This document shows, one piece after another, positions 60,101 through 63,930 of a stretch of DNA of 64,000 bases. The stretch is from Mimachlamys varia (Eukaryota; Mollusca; Bivalvia; Pectinida; Pectinidae): positions 61,937,686 through 62,001,685 of the forward strand of contig OX392529.1 of assembly GCA_947623455.1 (NCBI GenBank), written 5' to 3'. The position numbers and the translations under genes are program-made. The notes under the pieces are model-generated. The model saw nothing but the letters and a program-made list of their open reading frames with translations, was not told the DNA's origin and ran no database searches. Position 1 is the stretch's first letter. The number at the start of each line of letters is the position of its first letter.

Positions 60101-62551
60101 CTCACAGACGAAGTTGCAAAACAGGCAAGGGCACATAAAAAAATTTAAAGAATACCAAAGCGTTAAAAAAAATCATAATCCGAACTCAAAATCAATTTAA
60201 CTGCTGGAAAATCTTTCTGGAGATTACAAGTCCTATAAAAAAATTCCTGTTACATTGACTAAAAAAGTATCTTAATTCATATATTTTGAGATAAAACAAG
60301 TGGAAAATAATTTGGCTCGTTAAAGTTAACAAGTTGATTTGTCAAAGGAGTGAGTCGATGTGGCTTGTACATAGCGTTAAATGTGGTGTCTGTCACTCTG
60401 CTAAAAGAGCATTTTTCTTTAGCTCAGATAGCTATAGTAGAGCCATGGATTATCAAGATGGAGCCCGCGGCTGGATTTAATTGCCGTCAGGGCAATCAGC
60501 AGGAATGAGTTTTTATCTCACTGAGCCCAAAGGGTGAAAGTGAGCTTCCATGGTGTGGCATATGCATCCTTCCATCCGGCCTATATTTGTCAGCTTTTCC
60601 TTTAAACAATTTCTAAAAGTCTGAAAGACCTAGTGATATGTTATTTGGTTGGTAGCTTCCTTAGAAAAAGTTGAACGAAGTTTGCAGGAAAAAACATCAC
60701 TTTGACCTAATTTCAAGGTTACGGGGGTCAAATATGTCAAATCTTCAAACAACTCCCTTTGGGCCTCTTGGTCTCTGTTCTTTTACAGATTCATACTTTT
60801 TGTCATTTAACATGACCTGATTGACATTACAGGGTTTGGTGGTGAGGGACCTGAAAGCCAAGAAAGCTGATAAGAGTGAAATTGACGCACAAGTCGCAAA
60901 GTTACTGGATCTCAAAAAGAGACTAGCACTTGCTCAAGGTCAGGATTCCATTCCCGCTGCAGGGGGAAACAAAAAGAAAGTAAGTTCAACTTCAATTTTC
61001 TTATACAATCTACATTTGTGCCATAATATCACAAATAATAAAATTACTTCACTTATGAACAACTCGGGGGTGACCATACCTGTTAACCCTCCCTCATTAC
61101 GAGGGAAACTCCCTCATTTTGACCGTAATTTACCAATCTCCCTCGAAATCTCCCTCATTTAAGTCCAATCTCACACAAACTCAAAATATACATCCTGTGG
61201 TCAAATGATATCCTAGCTAATGTAGGGTGTGTGTAATGACCATAACAGGTGTGTCTGGATCAAATGAATACTTTTTGAAGTTGTTTTGATACATAAAAAG
61301 GGGAAAACAAATTAAGTAATGCAGTTTTAGACATATTTCACGCACTTTCTCCCTCATTTGAAATGTGGAATGAGGGAGATCTCCCTCATTGGAGGTTTCA
61401 GAGGTTAACACCTATGGAGGACCACCTTATGTACTGATCAGTAATATTTTAAATGCTAATAAAAACAATACAATAGCCAGATATTTTGCATTCCCACAAA
61501 AATCTCACAAAAACATACAAAATGATTTAAACCATGACCTAAATACGTAACCATACTCTTTATCTATATTAATGTAATGCAAACCTCCTTGGGATTTAGA
61601 GAAATTTACTGATAAACTCTGAACAATATTTTAGGTGTTGGTGTTTTAAAACATGGCCGCCTCAATGATATGCACTTTCATCATGGACAGCAACCAGCAC
61701 CACCTAGTGGCCTGCTTTCCAGTAGACTATATAGAGGTTACACAACAAGTAGTTGTTTGATATGGAAACTTTGTCACTCTTGTTAATTATTTTTTTAAAG
61801 TTACAAAAGACACGAGCTTTAGCGAGTGTCTTTTGTAACTTTCAAAAATAATTAACGAGAGTGACATAAATTCAATATCCAACAACCACGAATCGTGTGA
61901 CCTGTTTCTACCACAATACTATTAAGTTGCAGTGGCAGTGTTTTCTGTGAACTGCGGATGATATTTGCGCAAAAACACGCCATCTCGTATATATTCCCGC
62001 CAAATTGTGACGACATCTGCAATCAATGACGACGTCAACAATTAGCATGTTGCATCGGCCCACGTGATTTCCGGTCAAAGTTCAACTTCTCAACCAATCA
62101 AAAGTCCGGAAGGTCATATTCCACTAGTGATATATAACATATATTTATCCAACAGTCAACATGTTTATACAATGGTCTGAGAGTGGAATAACATGGGGTA
62201 TTGTGGTAGAAAATGAAATACCCAATACAAGTTAATTGTCTTTTGGGTTGTGAACTTGTCACAAACTATAGTTTCATGATTAACACAAAGTTACCTTTGA
62301 TTCAATTCATCATAATACTGATTTAAGAAAGCTTGAATTATTTGATTCCTCTGAAAATCATTTTCTTTAAGTGAAAAGTCAGATTTTTACCTTTCTGATT
62401 ACCGAGGCCGTTTTTTTTCTAGGATAAGAAGTCGGCAAAACAACCGACAAGTGGTCAGGGCAGTGCTCCTCCAGCCAGTGTAGCTCCATCGTCTAACGGG
62501 CCGGAGAATTCAGCAGAAGTCACGCGACTGACAGAAGAGGTCGCTTCTCAG
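27006..62551 (+). CDS. MARS1: Methionyl-tRNA synthetase, cytosolic, 24 exons, continues past the window
   Basis: The gene product attaches methionine to initiator and elongator tRNA-Met in the cytosol. In animals it usually belongs to the multi-synthetase complex. I joined 24 exons (coordinates under each exon) with consistent phases into 976 codons with no internal stop. In order: GST-like N-domain (about 1-201), linker rich in P, S and K (202-270), Rossmann core with HLGN at 308-311 (HIGH signature), GTDEYG at 338-343, CxxC pairs at 417/420, 433/436, 446/449 and 463/466, VFYVWFDA at 542-549, KFSKS at 621-625 (KMSKS signature), anticodon-binding helices (about 658-824), and WHEP domains at about 873-925 and from about 964. 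Human MARS1 is about 900 residues with a single WHEP domain, so this protein is longer. The start at 27006 begins [10 protein letters not shown]; earlier in-frame codons include no ATG. All introns are GT-AG except intron 22 (GC-AG). Several introns contain tandem copies of exon edges. Confidence 0.95.
27109..27640. other. Intron 1, first part: no feature seen
   Basis: AT-rich intronic sequence with no recognisable gene or repeat. At its right, about 27640-27700, palindromic gtacatgtac motifs recur several times. Confidence 0.4.
27880..28490 (+). pseudogene. Retroelement ORF1-like remnant in intron 1
   Basis: Broken + strand frames encode a basic Ser/Lys-rich stretch (27900-28120), a highly charged, probably coiled-coil segment ([19 protein letters not shown], about 28200-28370) and, after a stop and frame change, [20 protein letters not shown] (about 28408-28470). 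The last phrase resembles the 'NNLVIFGVPES' block of ORF1-type proteins of invertebrate retroelements, a resemblance recalled and not searched. Stops and frame changes show it is not functional. It ends abruptly near 28490, where a different element seems to begin. Confidence 0.4.
28490..29560 (+). mobile_element. Possible solo or 5' LTR of an LTR retrotransposon
   Basis: The stretch has LTR-like architecture: gtatataacggctgg near 28793 could be a TATA box and aataaat near 29258 a polyadenylation signal. Just after it, an ATG at 29556 opens a short frame, [18 protein letters not shown], that resembles the start of a gag polyprotein before a stop. I cannot see a second LTR, a primer-binding site or target duplications, so this stays tentative. 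Confidence 0.3.
29640..30699. other. Intron 1, middle part: no clear feature
   Basis: AT-rich intronic DNA. Possibly more decayed retroelement up to about 29850. Beyond that I see nothing. Confidence 0.35.
30702..31571. mobile_element. Tc1/mariner-like MITE, copy A, interrupted by a hAT-like element
   Basis: It starts cagtggattccactttatat and ends agaggaaagcactg. Both ends are flanked by TA, the Tc1/mariner target. The interior shares long blocks (ggttaatatcatgtattttg; atttccattgatttcagata; aaaacatgtttctcttaatg) with copy B at 56973-57539. A foreign insertion at 31041-31456 splits it. Confidence 0.7.
31041..31456. mobile_element. hAT-like MITE, 416 bp, with perfect 8-bp target duplication
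   Basis: The ends are tagagctgggtaccac and (reverse-complemented right end) tagggctgagcagttt, hAT-type terminal inverted repeats. It is flanked on both sides by the same 8 bp, aatgatac (31033-31040 and 31457-31464), the hAT hallmark. The interior carries repeated accacggtatacc and taccggtatacc palindromic text. It is non-coding. Confidence 0.8.
31741..31788. other. Perfect 20-bp hairpin with an 8-nt loop
   Basis: The arm at 31741-31760 (atcagtgtgagaag...) is exactly complementary to 31769-31788, separated by ttttcttt. A single perfect stem in otherwise unstructured intron DNA could be a recent inverted duplication, a small foldback element or a short hairpin RNA. No flanking evidence decides between these. 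Confidence 0.7.
31789..32500. other. Intron 1: spacer before the 31-bp array
   Basis: AT-rich intron sequence with no supported feature. Confidence 0.4.
32502..37300. repeat. Minisatellite of 31-bp C/T-rich units, about 155 copies, in intron 1
   Basis: The unit is tggtcccttccccagtcacc followed by actgtcctgtc. Variants are ccttgctcag, gtttccccag, cctgtcccctg and tgccctg. The array is much more GC-rich than its surroundings. The unit lacks stop codons, and 31 is not a multiple of 3, so all three + frames stay open for up to 870 codons. These frames ([20 protein letters not shown]...) are artefacts of the repeat. Higher-order structure is visible: the block with ccctccctgccctgtctgg recurs at about 33530 and 34080. 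Because MARS1 is read on this strand, the pre-mRNA would contain long runs of CCCUUCCCCAG. Confidence 0.95.
37579..37669 (+). CDS. MARS1: MARS1 exon 2
   Basis: It encodes residues 35-65 (first and last codons split), [17 protein letters not shown] then FLFSVGAAT, the middle of the thioredoxin-fold half of the GST-like domain. The acceptor is tgttacag|AT and the donor aag|gtaaga, phase 1 in and phase 2 out. Confidence 0.9.
37846..38912. mobile_element. Dispersed repeat element with internal 110-120-bp repeats
   Basis: It opens ttagctcacctagcctggcc with caaagggctaagtgagc and closes ccaggtgagcgatgtaagcc with catcaggcatcttgtt. The gctcacct / aggtgagc ends are inverted copies. Inside, about seven degenerate units carry aaggtcacaggggtcaaata, tgtcaaaaccttcaaac and gacatgatatttggctggta. 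Shortened relatives occur at 43740-44260 and 60518-60776. I recognise the family as common in bivalve genomes but cannot name it with certainty. Confidence 0.65.
39194..39278 (+). CDS. MARS1: MARS1 exon 3
   Basis: It encodes residues 65-93, [21 protein letters not shown] then WDCNQLQ. The D-x-W-L-x-W pattern is the linker between the two GST halves. The acceptor is gtttccag|G and the donor caa|gtgagt, phase 2 in, phase 0 out. Confidence 0.9.
39279..39751. other. Intron 3: no feature seen
   Basis: 473 bp of AT-rich intron with no repeat or gene recognised. Confidence 0.4.
39752..39880 (+). CDS. MARS1: MARS1 exon 4
   Basis: It encodes residues 94-136, [15 protein letters not shown] and [20 protein letters not shown], helical segments of the GST-C part. 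The acceptor is ctactgcag|CC and the donor aag|gtcaga, both phase 0. Confidence 0.9.
39881..40249. other. Intron 4: no feature seen
   Basis: 369 bp. A short repeated phrase (aacttcatacaaag) occurs twice, at about 40098 and 40159. Nothing else is supported. Confidence 0.4.
40250..40328 (+). CDS. MARS1: MARS1 exon 5
   Basis: It encodes residues 137-162 plus one base, [19 protein letters not shown]. The A-D-I-x-L-W-G-x-L-Y-P pattern is the conserved GST-C core of MARS proteins. The donor is aaag|gtgggc, phase 1. Confidence 0.9.
40329..40708. other. Intron 5: no feature seen
   Basis: 380 bp of AT-rich intron. An open frame running into exon 6 from 40585 has no independent support. Confidence 0.4.
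40709..40824 (+). CDS. MARS1: MARS1 exon 6
   Basis: It encodes residues 163-201, [19 protein letters not shown] to GDKDTGVFK, closing the GST-like domain. The acceptor is ttttacag|GT and the donor aag|gtaagt. Confidence 0.9.
41115..41258 (+). CDS. MARS1: MARS1 exon 7 (linker)
   Basis: It encodes residues 202-249, rich in P, S, K and Q ([24 protein letters not shown]), a low-complexity linker between the GST-like domain and the catalytic core. The acceptor is gtttgtag|GA and the donor cag|gtacgt. Confidence 0.85.
41262..41765 (+). repeat. Tandem array of a tRNA-like SINE head, about 62-bp unit, 8 copies
   Basis: Each unit reads about ggtggtcaagtggttaaggt, gtctgacattctgctaccac, tagccctccaccactgggtt. 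The phrase tggccaagtggttaagg corresponds to the box A region of tRNA-Ser/Leu, the internal promoter block of a tRNA-derived SINE. The eighth copy runs into what looks like the SINE body at 41816-41945, so the 5' head of one SINE appears to have been amplified in tandem. Confidence 0.8.
41766..41945 (+). mobile_element. SINE body and 3' part
   Basis: The text gtaggtcagtggttttctcc, gggtactctggctttactcc and cattaaatgaccacaactgt, then taatatgatgtc, matches the 3' region of a tRNA-derived SINE I recall from bivalves. A fragment of the same tail lies near 18614. Confidence 0.55.
42193..42299 (+). CDS. MARS1: MARS1 exon 8
   Basis: It encodes residues 250-284 plus two bases, [16 protein letters not shown]. 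This resembles the human segment before the core (SEEEIAMAVTAWEKG). The donor is weak, cctgt|gttagt, chosen because it alone gives [11 protein letters not shown] with exon 9, matching the family. Phase 2. Confidence 0.85.
42300..42932. other. Intron 8: repeated cgggctatct phrases
   Basis: Between 42510 and 42640 the phrases cgggccata, gcgggctatctactgg, gcggactatctgtg and tgtgggctatttgttg recur, suggesting a decayed dispersed repeat. The rest is AT-rich with no feature. Confidence 0.35.
42933..43049 (+). CDS. MARS1: MARS1 exon 9 (HIGH signature)
   Basis: It encodes residues 285-323, including [24 protein letters not shown] at 308-311 is the class I HIGH signature that binds ATP. The acceptor is atttccag|C and the donor ccag|gtaaga, phase 2 out. 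The last ~19 exon bases plus donor are repeated 45 nt downstream. Confidence 0.95.
43050..43519. other. Intron 9, with one duplicated exon 9 end
   Basis: At 43076-43095 the text agtcctgatgtcttctccag, followed by gtgggt, repeats the 3' end of exon 9 with one mismatch and again carries a donor-like GT. The remaining 420 bp have no supported feature. Confidence 0.8.
43520..43723 (+). CDS. MARS1: MARS1 exon 10
   Basis: It encodes residues 324-391, [34 protein letters not shown] and [17 protein letters not shown] contributes to the active site and the segment is nearly invariant across eukaryotes. The acceptor is aatttag|G. The donor cca|gtcagt was chosen because CA joins A of exon 11 to give QIAQDIF. 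Confidence 0.95.
43740..44260. mobile_element. Fragment of the 37.8-kb repeat family
   Basis: It contains tggcacggcgtccgttcagc, gtgaaaaga-like and aaggtcacaggggtcaaatc text, and three units with atgatttttggctgaaaggt, the internal repeat of the element at 37846-38912. It is truncated at both ends. Confidence 0.55.
44285..44615 (+). repeat. 40-bp array of decoy acceptors before exon 11
   Basis: Eight copies of the 3' splice site of exon 11 plus its first ~21 nt (ttacagaatcgcccaggata then tattctg) precede the true exon. The exon-like starts fall at 44298, 44338, 44378, 44417, 44456, 44496, 44536 and 44576, with the real one at 44616: a 39-40-nt period. Each copy ends with attttcatacac or attttcttacac, which supplies the upstream intron text. 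Most keep the AG; the eighth has tagag instead of acag. Confidence 0.92.
44616..44705 (+). CDS. MARS1: MARS1 exon 11
   Basis: It encodes residues 392-421, [18 protein letters not shown] and LQCVKCN, with the first CxxC pair (417/420) of the zinc-binding insertion. The acceptor is attacag|A, the last of nine near-identical sites, and the donor tag|gtaggt, phase 2. Confidence 0.95.
44919..45070. mobile_element. 152-bp foldback element in intron 11
   Basis: The left arm (44919-44980, aggattaactttctattttg...) and right arm (45008-45070) are reverse complements over about 62 bp with few mismatches, around a short centre containing aattaccggcgaagcc. Nearly the whole element is palindromic, as in foldback MITEs. 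Confidence 0.7.
45145..45534. mobile_element. MITE, 390 bp, 24-bp terminal inverted repeats
   Basis: It starts taaaggcccaatatgcgtaa plus cttt and ends aaagttacgtatattaggcc plus ttta. The ends pair with two mismatches. The interior is AT-rich and non-coding. Confidence 0.7.
45535..46184. other. Intron 11: no clear feature
   Basis: AT-rich intron. A 61-codon frame at 45588-45773 has no motif, and I do not call it a gene. Confidence 0.35.
46185..46405. mobile_element. Terminal fragment of a dispersed repeat ending gggcctcttgtt
   Basis: It closes with catatgaccgttaaggccca, then tgggcctcttgttta, the same type of end as at 63350-63390 (catgtgaccgctaaggccct). The body is a diverged fragment. Confidence 0.45.
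46445..46631 (+). CDS. MARS1: MARS1 exon 12 (zinc insertion)
   Basis: It encodes residues 422-484, [33 protein letters not shown] and [10 protein letters not shown]. It carries CxxC pairs 433/436, 446/449 and 463/466, completing a four-knuckle zinc-binding domain typical of this synthetase class. The acceptor is gtgacag|A and the donor aag|gtatca. Confidence 0.95.
46632..48097. other. Intron 12: small tandem repeat and a repeat fragment
   Basis: At 47607-47700 the phrase tagattaatttatatgtatc plus agttata is repeated about four times. At 47875-47965 the text tgggaggaaaccggagtgcc and tggagaaaacccacctggtc resembles a conserved block of dispersed molluscan repeats. The frame at 47795-48097 is open across this but is unlikely to be a gene. 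Confidence 0.5.
48098..48268 (+). CDS. MARS1: MARS1 exon 13
   Basis: It encodes residues 485-541, [20 protein letters not shown] and [13 protein letters not shown], the conserved approach to the second half of the core. The acceptor is ccctgtag|AT and the donor aag|gtgagc, both phase 0. Confidence 0.95.
48397..55464 (+). repeat. Splice-junction minisatellite filling intron 13, 41-43-bp unit, about 165 copies
   Basis: The unit is ggtattctatgtatggtttg, atggttcttacctatttcac, with aca or a at the end. The first 22 nt after each cacag are identical to the start of exon 14 (VFYVWFD plus one base). The rest, gttcttacctatttcacaca, is the tail of the intron. So each copy holds a branch-like cttac, a short pyrimidine tract, an AG and the exon's first 22 nt. 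Variants include cacatgtattc, cacaagtattc and a short gtatggcttacc form. Blocks are duplicated at larger scale: 52510-53040 recurs at a 594-bp offset and 51503-51685 at 467 bp. Only 128 bp of intron 13 (48269-48396) lie outside the array. The short open frames here are translations of the unit. Confidence 0.97.
55465..55560 (+). CDS. MARS1: MARS1 exon 14
   Basis: It encodes residues 542-573, [20 protein letters not shown] then DQWEKWW, the conserved core block lining the methionine pocket (W546). The acceptor is ttcacag|GT, the last of about 165 near-identical sites, recognisable as the true one because only here does GATG continue into ctccgattggc. The donor is aag|gtaggt. Confidence 0.95.
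55561..55937. other. Intron 14: no feature seen
   Basis: 377 bp, AT-rich, with overlapping frames on both strands and no motif. Confidence 0.4.
55938..56055 (+). CDS. MARS1: MARS1 exon 15
   Basis: It encodes residues 574-612 plus one base, [20 protein letters not shown] and [22 protein letters not shown] is invariant in the family. The acceptor is ttgtcag|GT and the donor accg|gtacgt, phase 1. Confidence 0.95.
56316..56449 (+). CDS. MARS1: MARS1 exon 16 (KMSKS signature)
   Basis: It encodes residues 613-657, [19 protein letters not shown] and [22 protein letters not shown] at 621-625 is the second class I signature, contacting ATP and the tRNA acceptor end. The acceptor is taacag|AA and the donor cag|gtaagg. 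Confidence 0.95.
56450..56972. other. Intron 16, first part: no feature seen
   Basis: AT-rich intron sequence without a supported feature. Confidence 0.4.
56973..57539. mobile_element. Tc1/mariner-like MITE, copy B
   Basis: It starts cagttgactcaacttaatat, ends aaagaggagtgcactg and is flanked by TA on both sides. It shares long blocks with copy A at 30702-31571. Relative to A it lacks the hAT insertion but carries about 150 bp of extra sequence near 57258-57415. It is non-coding. Confidence 0.7.
57709..57788 (+). CDS. MARS1: MARS1 exon 17
   Basis: It encodes residues 658-683 plus two bases, [20 protein letters not shown] then NFIN, the entry to the anticodon-binding domain, nearly invariant in the family. 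The acceptor is gtttttag|GA and the donor acag|gtaccc, phase 2. Confidence 0.95.
58051..58182 (+). CDS. MARS1: MARS1 exon 18
   Basis: It encodes residues 684-727, [37 protein letters not shown] and ENMEQA, anticodon-domain helices. The acceptor is atttccag|A and the donor caaa|gtaagt, phase 2. Its last ~53 nt are duplicated just downstream. Confidence 0.93.
58183..58245 (+). repeat. Duplicated 3' end of exon 18
   Basis: After gtaagtata, the text gtccaggtcacacgagagct, taacacatatatagaaaaca and tggagcat repeats exon 18 from cccaggtcacacgag to atggagca with few changes. The copy loses the donor (catgtgtt in place of caaagtaag). Confidence 0.9.
58246..58535. repeat. 38-45-bp tandem array in intron 18, about 8 copies
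   Basis: The unit is about aaggtttagatttaatggta, ttttgcctggaatatgt. Copies vary by small indels (aacagt insertion; missing atgt). It has no similarity to the exon. Confidence 0.85.
58686..58790 (+). CDS. MARS1: MARS1 exon 19
   Basis: It encodes residues 728-762, [33 protein letters not shown], with NKPW aligning to the NEPW of the family. The acceptor is gttccag|A and the donor acag|gtaagt, phase 2. Four further copies of its 3' end and donor follow. Confidence 0.95.
58791..58985 (+). repeat. 45-bp array of exon 19 donor copies
   Basis: The unit is gtaagtcaaaccttggttcg, tcgtcgagggcagtgatgct, gacag. Its last ~38 nt match the last 38 nt of exon 19 (58753-58790). Donor-like gacag|gtaagt sites occur at 58791, 58836, 58881, 58926 and 58971: an exact 45-nt period. 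Because 45 is a multiple of 3 the frame is kept, but each copy reads AGG TAA, so using any donor other than the first puts a stop immediately after R762. Confidence 0.95.
59043..59226 (+). CDS. MARS1: MARS1 exon 20
   Basis: It encodes residues 763-824, [35 protein letters not shown] and PGHKIGQ, the last anticodon-domain helices. The acceptor is ttgcag|G and the donor cag|gtaaga. Confidence 0.95.
59457..59543 (+). CDS. MARS1: MARS1 exon 21
   Basis: It encodes residues 825-853, [29 protein letters not shown], matching the family's SPLFQKL helix and a charged linker before the WHEP domains. The acceptor is tttgcag|CC and the donor aag|gtgatt, phase 0. Confidence 0.93.
59544..60031. other. Intron 21: no feature seen
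   Basis: 488 bp AT-rich intron, with gtatatatacagtatatagt-like short repeats near 59850. No gene. Confidence 0.4.
60032..60124 (+). CDS. MARS1: MARS1 exon 22 (first half of WHEP 1)
   Basis: It encodes residues 854-884, [14 protein letters not shown] and [15 protein letters not shown]. The second phrase is the first helix of a WHEP domain. The acceptor is cctgacag|GA. The exon ends cag|gcaagg, a GC donor: a GT donor would not produce the conserved Q-G junction with exon 23. Confidence 0.9.
60518..60776. mobile_element. Short deleted copy of the 37.8-kb repeat family
   Basis: It begins tctcactgagcccaaagggt, gaaagtgagctt and ends ctttgggcctcttggt. It keeps one internal unit with gacctagtgatatgttattt and gggggtcaaatatgtcaaat. 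Confidence 0.6.
60833..60979 (+). CDS. MARS1: MARS1 exon 23 (second half of WHEP 1)
   Basis: It encodes residues 885-933, [35 protein letters not shown], the second WHEP helix that binds tRNA or other synthetases, followed by the linker [14 protein letters not shown]. The acceptor is cattacag|GG and the donor aaa|gtaagt, phase 0. Confidence 0.95.
61074..61417. mobile_element. MITE related to the element at 11018
   Basis: The left end ccatacctgttaaccctccc and right end ggttaacacctatgg (reverse complement ccataggtgttaacc) form imperfect terminal inverted repeats. Phrases such as aactccctcattttg and gagggagatctccctcat repeat inside. It shows the same 'ata-ctg-aaccctccc' start as the 11-kb element. 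Non-coding. Confidence 0.6.
61747..61890. mobile_element. Foldback element, about 65-bp arms
   Basis: The core arm tgtcactcttgttaattatt (from 61772) pairs with the right arm ending ataattaacgagagtgaca (61866), around gagctttagc. Weaker pairing extends to gttgtttgatatgg on the left and ccaacaaccacg on the right. Confidence 0.65.
61905..62213. mobile_element. Inverted-repeat element, about 309 bp
   Basis: It starts tttctaccacaatac and ends with the exact reverse complement gtattgtggtagaaa. It adjoins the foldback element at 61747-61890, so the two may be parts of one compound element. Non-coding. Confidence 0.55.
62423..62551 (+). CDS. MARS1: MARS1 exon 24 (linker and first half of WHEP 2)
   Basis: It encodes residues 934-976: a Ser/Pro/Ala-rich linker ([20 protein letters not shown]) and then [16 protein letters not shown], the first helix of a second WHEP domain. 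It closely parallels exon 22 ([11 protein letters not shown]) and ends at the same Q codon in phase 0. The acceptor is ttttctag|GA and the donor cag|gtaatc. The completing exon lies beyond 64000. Confidence 0.92.
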
Positions 62552-62814
62552 GTAATCTCGGCGGCGACTTAGTCACTTCTAATACAATGTTTGACCTGAT
62601 AATGTATGATGGATAATAATAAGGAATCTGTCAGTCTTTTGTGATAGAAGGGGTAAAAAAAACCTGTCATTTTGAGGCATATAGCGATGTAGCTTCTGTT
62701 CAAGGTTCTACATGTAAGCTTTCTATTATACCTAACCCCCCCCCCCCCAATAAAGTTACAGGAGGTATACTTGAATCAGCTTGTCTGTCCTTTCGTCTGT
62801 CTGTAGACGCACTT

Positions 62815-63395
62815 TGTCTGGCTATGCATCTGCTCAATTGACCTATTTCGATTGCTTTCCATCTGTGCGCCGTGCGTCAACTTTTTACATTTTCACCTTC
62901 TAAAGAACCACTGGATGGATTTTTTTCAAAATTTGCCAAATAATCCTTTGTTGATGAGCCTGGTCTTATCCCAGGGGACGAGGCTGGGCTCCAAAGGGAC
63001 AAAAATCTTCTTCTCCAGACTCAGAGGCGCATGCTACAGTCTATTTCACTGCATGGATTGAATCTCATCAGGGGCTTTGTTTAATTTGTAAATTTCAGTA
63101 GCCCCACGCCATTCTTTCCACCTTAGGGAGGGGTAAAATTTACTATAGTTTATATAGAGATATAACACTTTTGGGTATATTTTGTCCAATTTTTGGAGGA
63201 AATATTCCTAATTGATGACAATCATCCTCATTAGTAAAATAATTTGTTTCAATAGTTTTCGAATGTTTTTAATAACATGGCAAAAGTTGTATTTCCCTTG
63301 TTTACATGTTGATTTCATCATTTAAAATGAGCTACAATGCACTTATTATTTCTCATGTGACCGCTAAGGCCCTTGGGCCTAATGTTACAGGATCT
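62815..63395. mobile_element. Dispersed repeat ending gggcctaatgtt, in intron 24
   Basis: It includes catctgtgcgccgtgcgtca and ccactggatggatttttttc and closes tcatgtgaccgctaaggccc, ttgggcctaatgtt. The end matches the fragment at 46185-46405. No reading frame of note. Confidence 0.5.
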
Positions 63396-63930
63396 TTTCA
63401 AAATTTGTGGGAATAGACAGTACATTAAGAAGATGTGCCCCCTGAAGTAAATTTGCATTTTTGACCCTTTTATCAGAGAGTTATTCCCCCTTTATTTAAA
63501 AAAAATGAACTCAATTTTGTCTGGCTATGCATTTACCTAGTTTACAACAGATCTTTACAAAATTTAATAGGAATAGCAAGAACAATATGGAGATGTGCCC
63601 CCTTAATTGACTTTACATTTTTCAATCCTTTGCAGAGAGTTATCTTCCTTTTATATAAAAAATGAACAAAACAAATTGGTCGGCTATGCATTTGCTCAGT
63701 TTACAACGGATCTTCTAAGCATTTTGTGGGAGTAGCCAAAATTGAAATGTGCCCCCTGAAAAAACCATGTATTTTCGCCCCTTTACAAAGAGTTATCCCC
63801 CTCTAAATGAACAGTTTTGTCTGGCTATACAATCTCTCAGTTTTCAACATATTTCTTTTACGAAGAGGGCTAGTGCCATATGGAGTTATATACCTGAAGT
63901 GTTTTCGCTTTTTGACCCCTTTTGAAAGAG
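63396..63930. repeat. Tandem repeat, about 160-180-bp unit, 3 copies
   Basis: Each unit has ggatcttttcaaaatttgtg, gggaatag, gatgtgccccctgaa, agagagttattcccccttt and ttgtctggctatgcatttac. The copies differ at many sites. A partial related phrase (ttgtctggctatgcatctgc) occurs at 62814. Confidence 0.7.
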
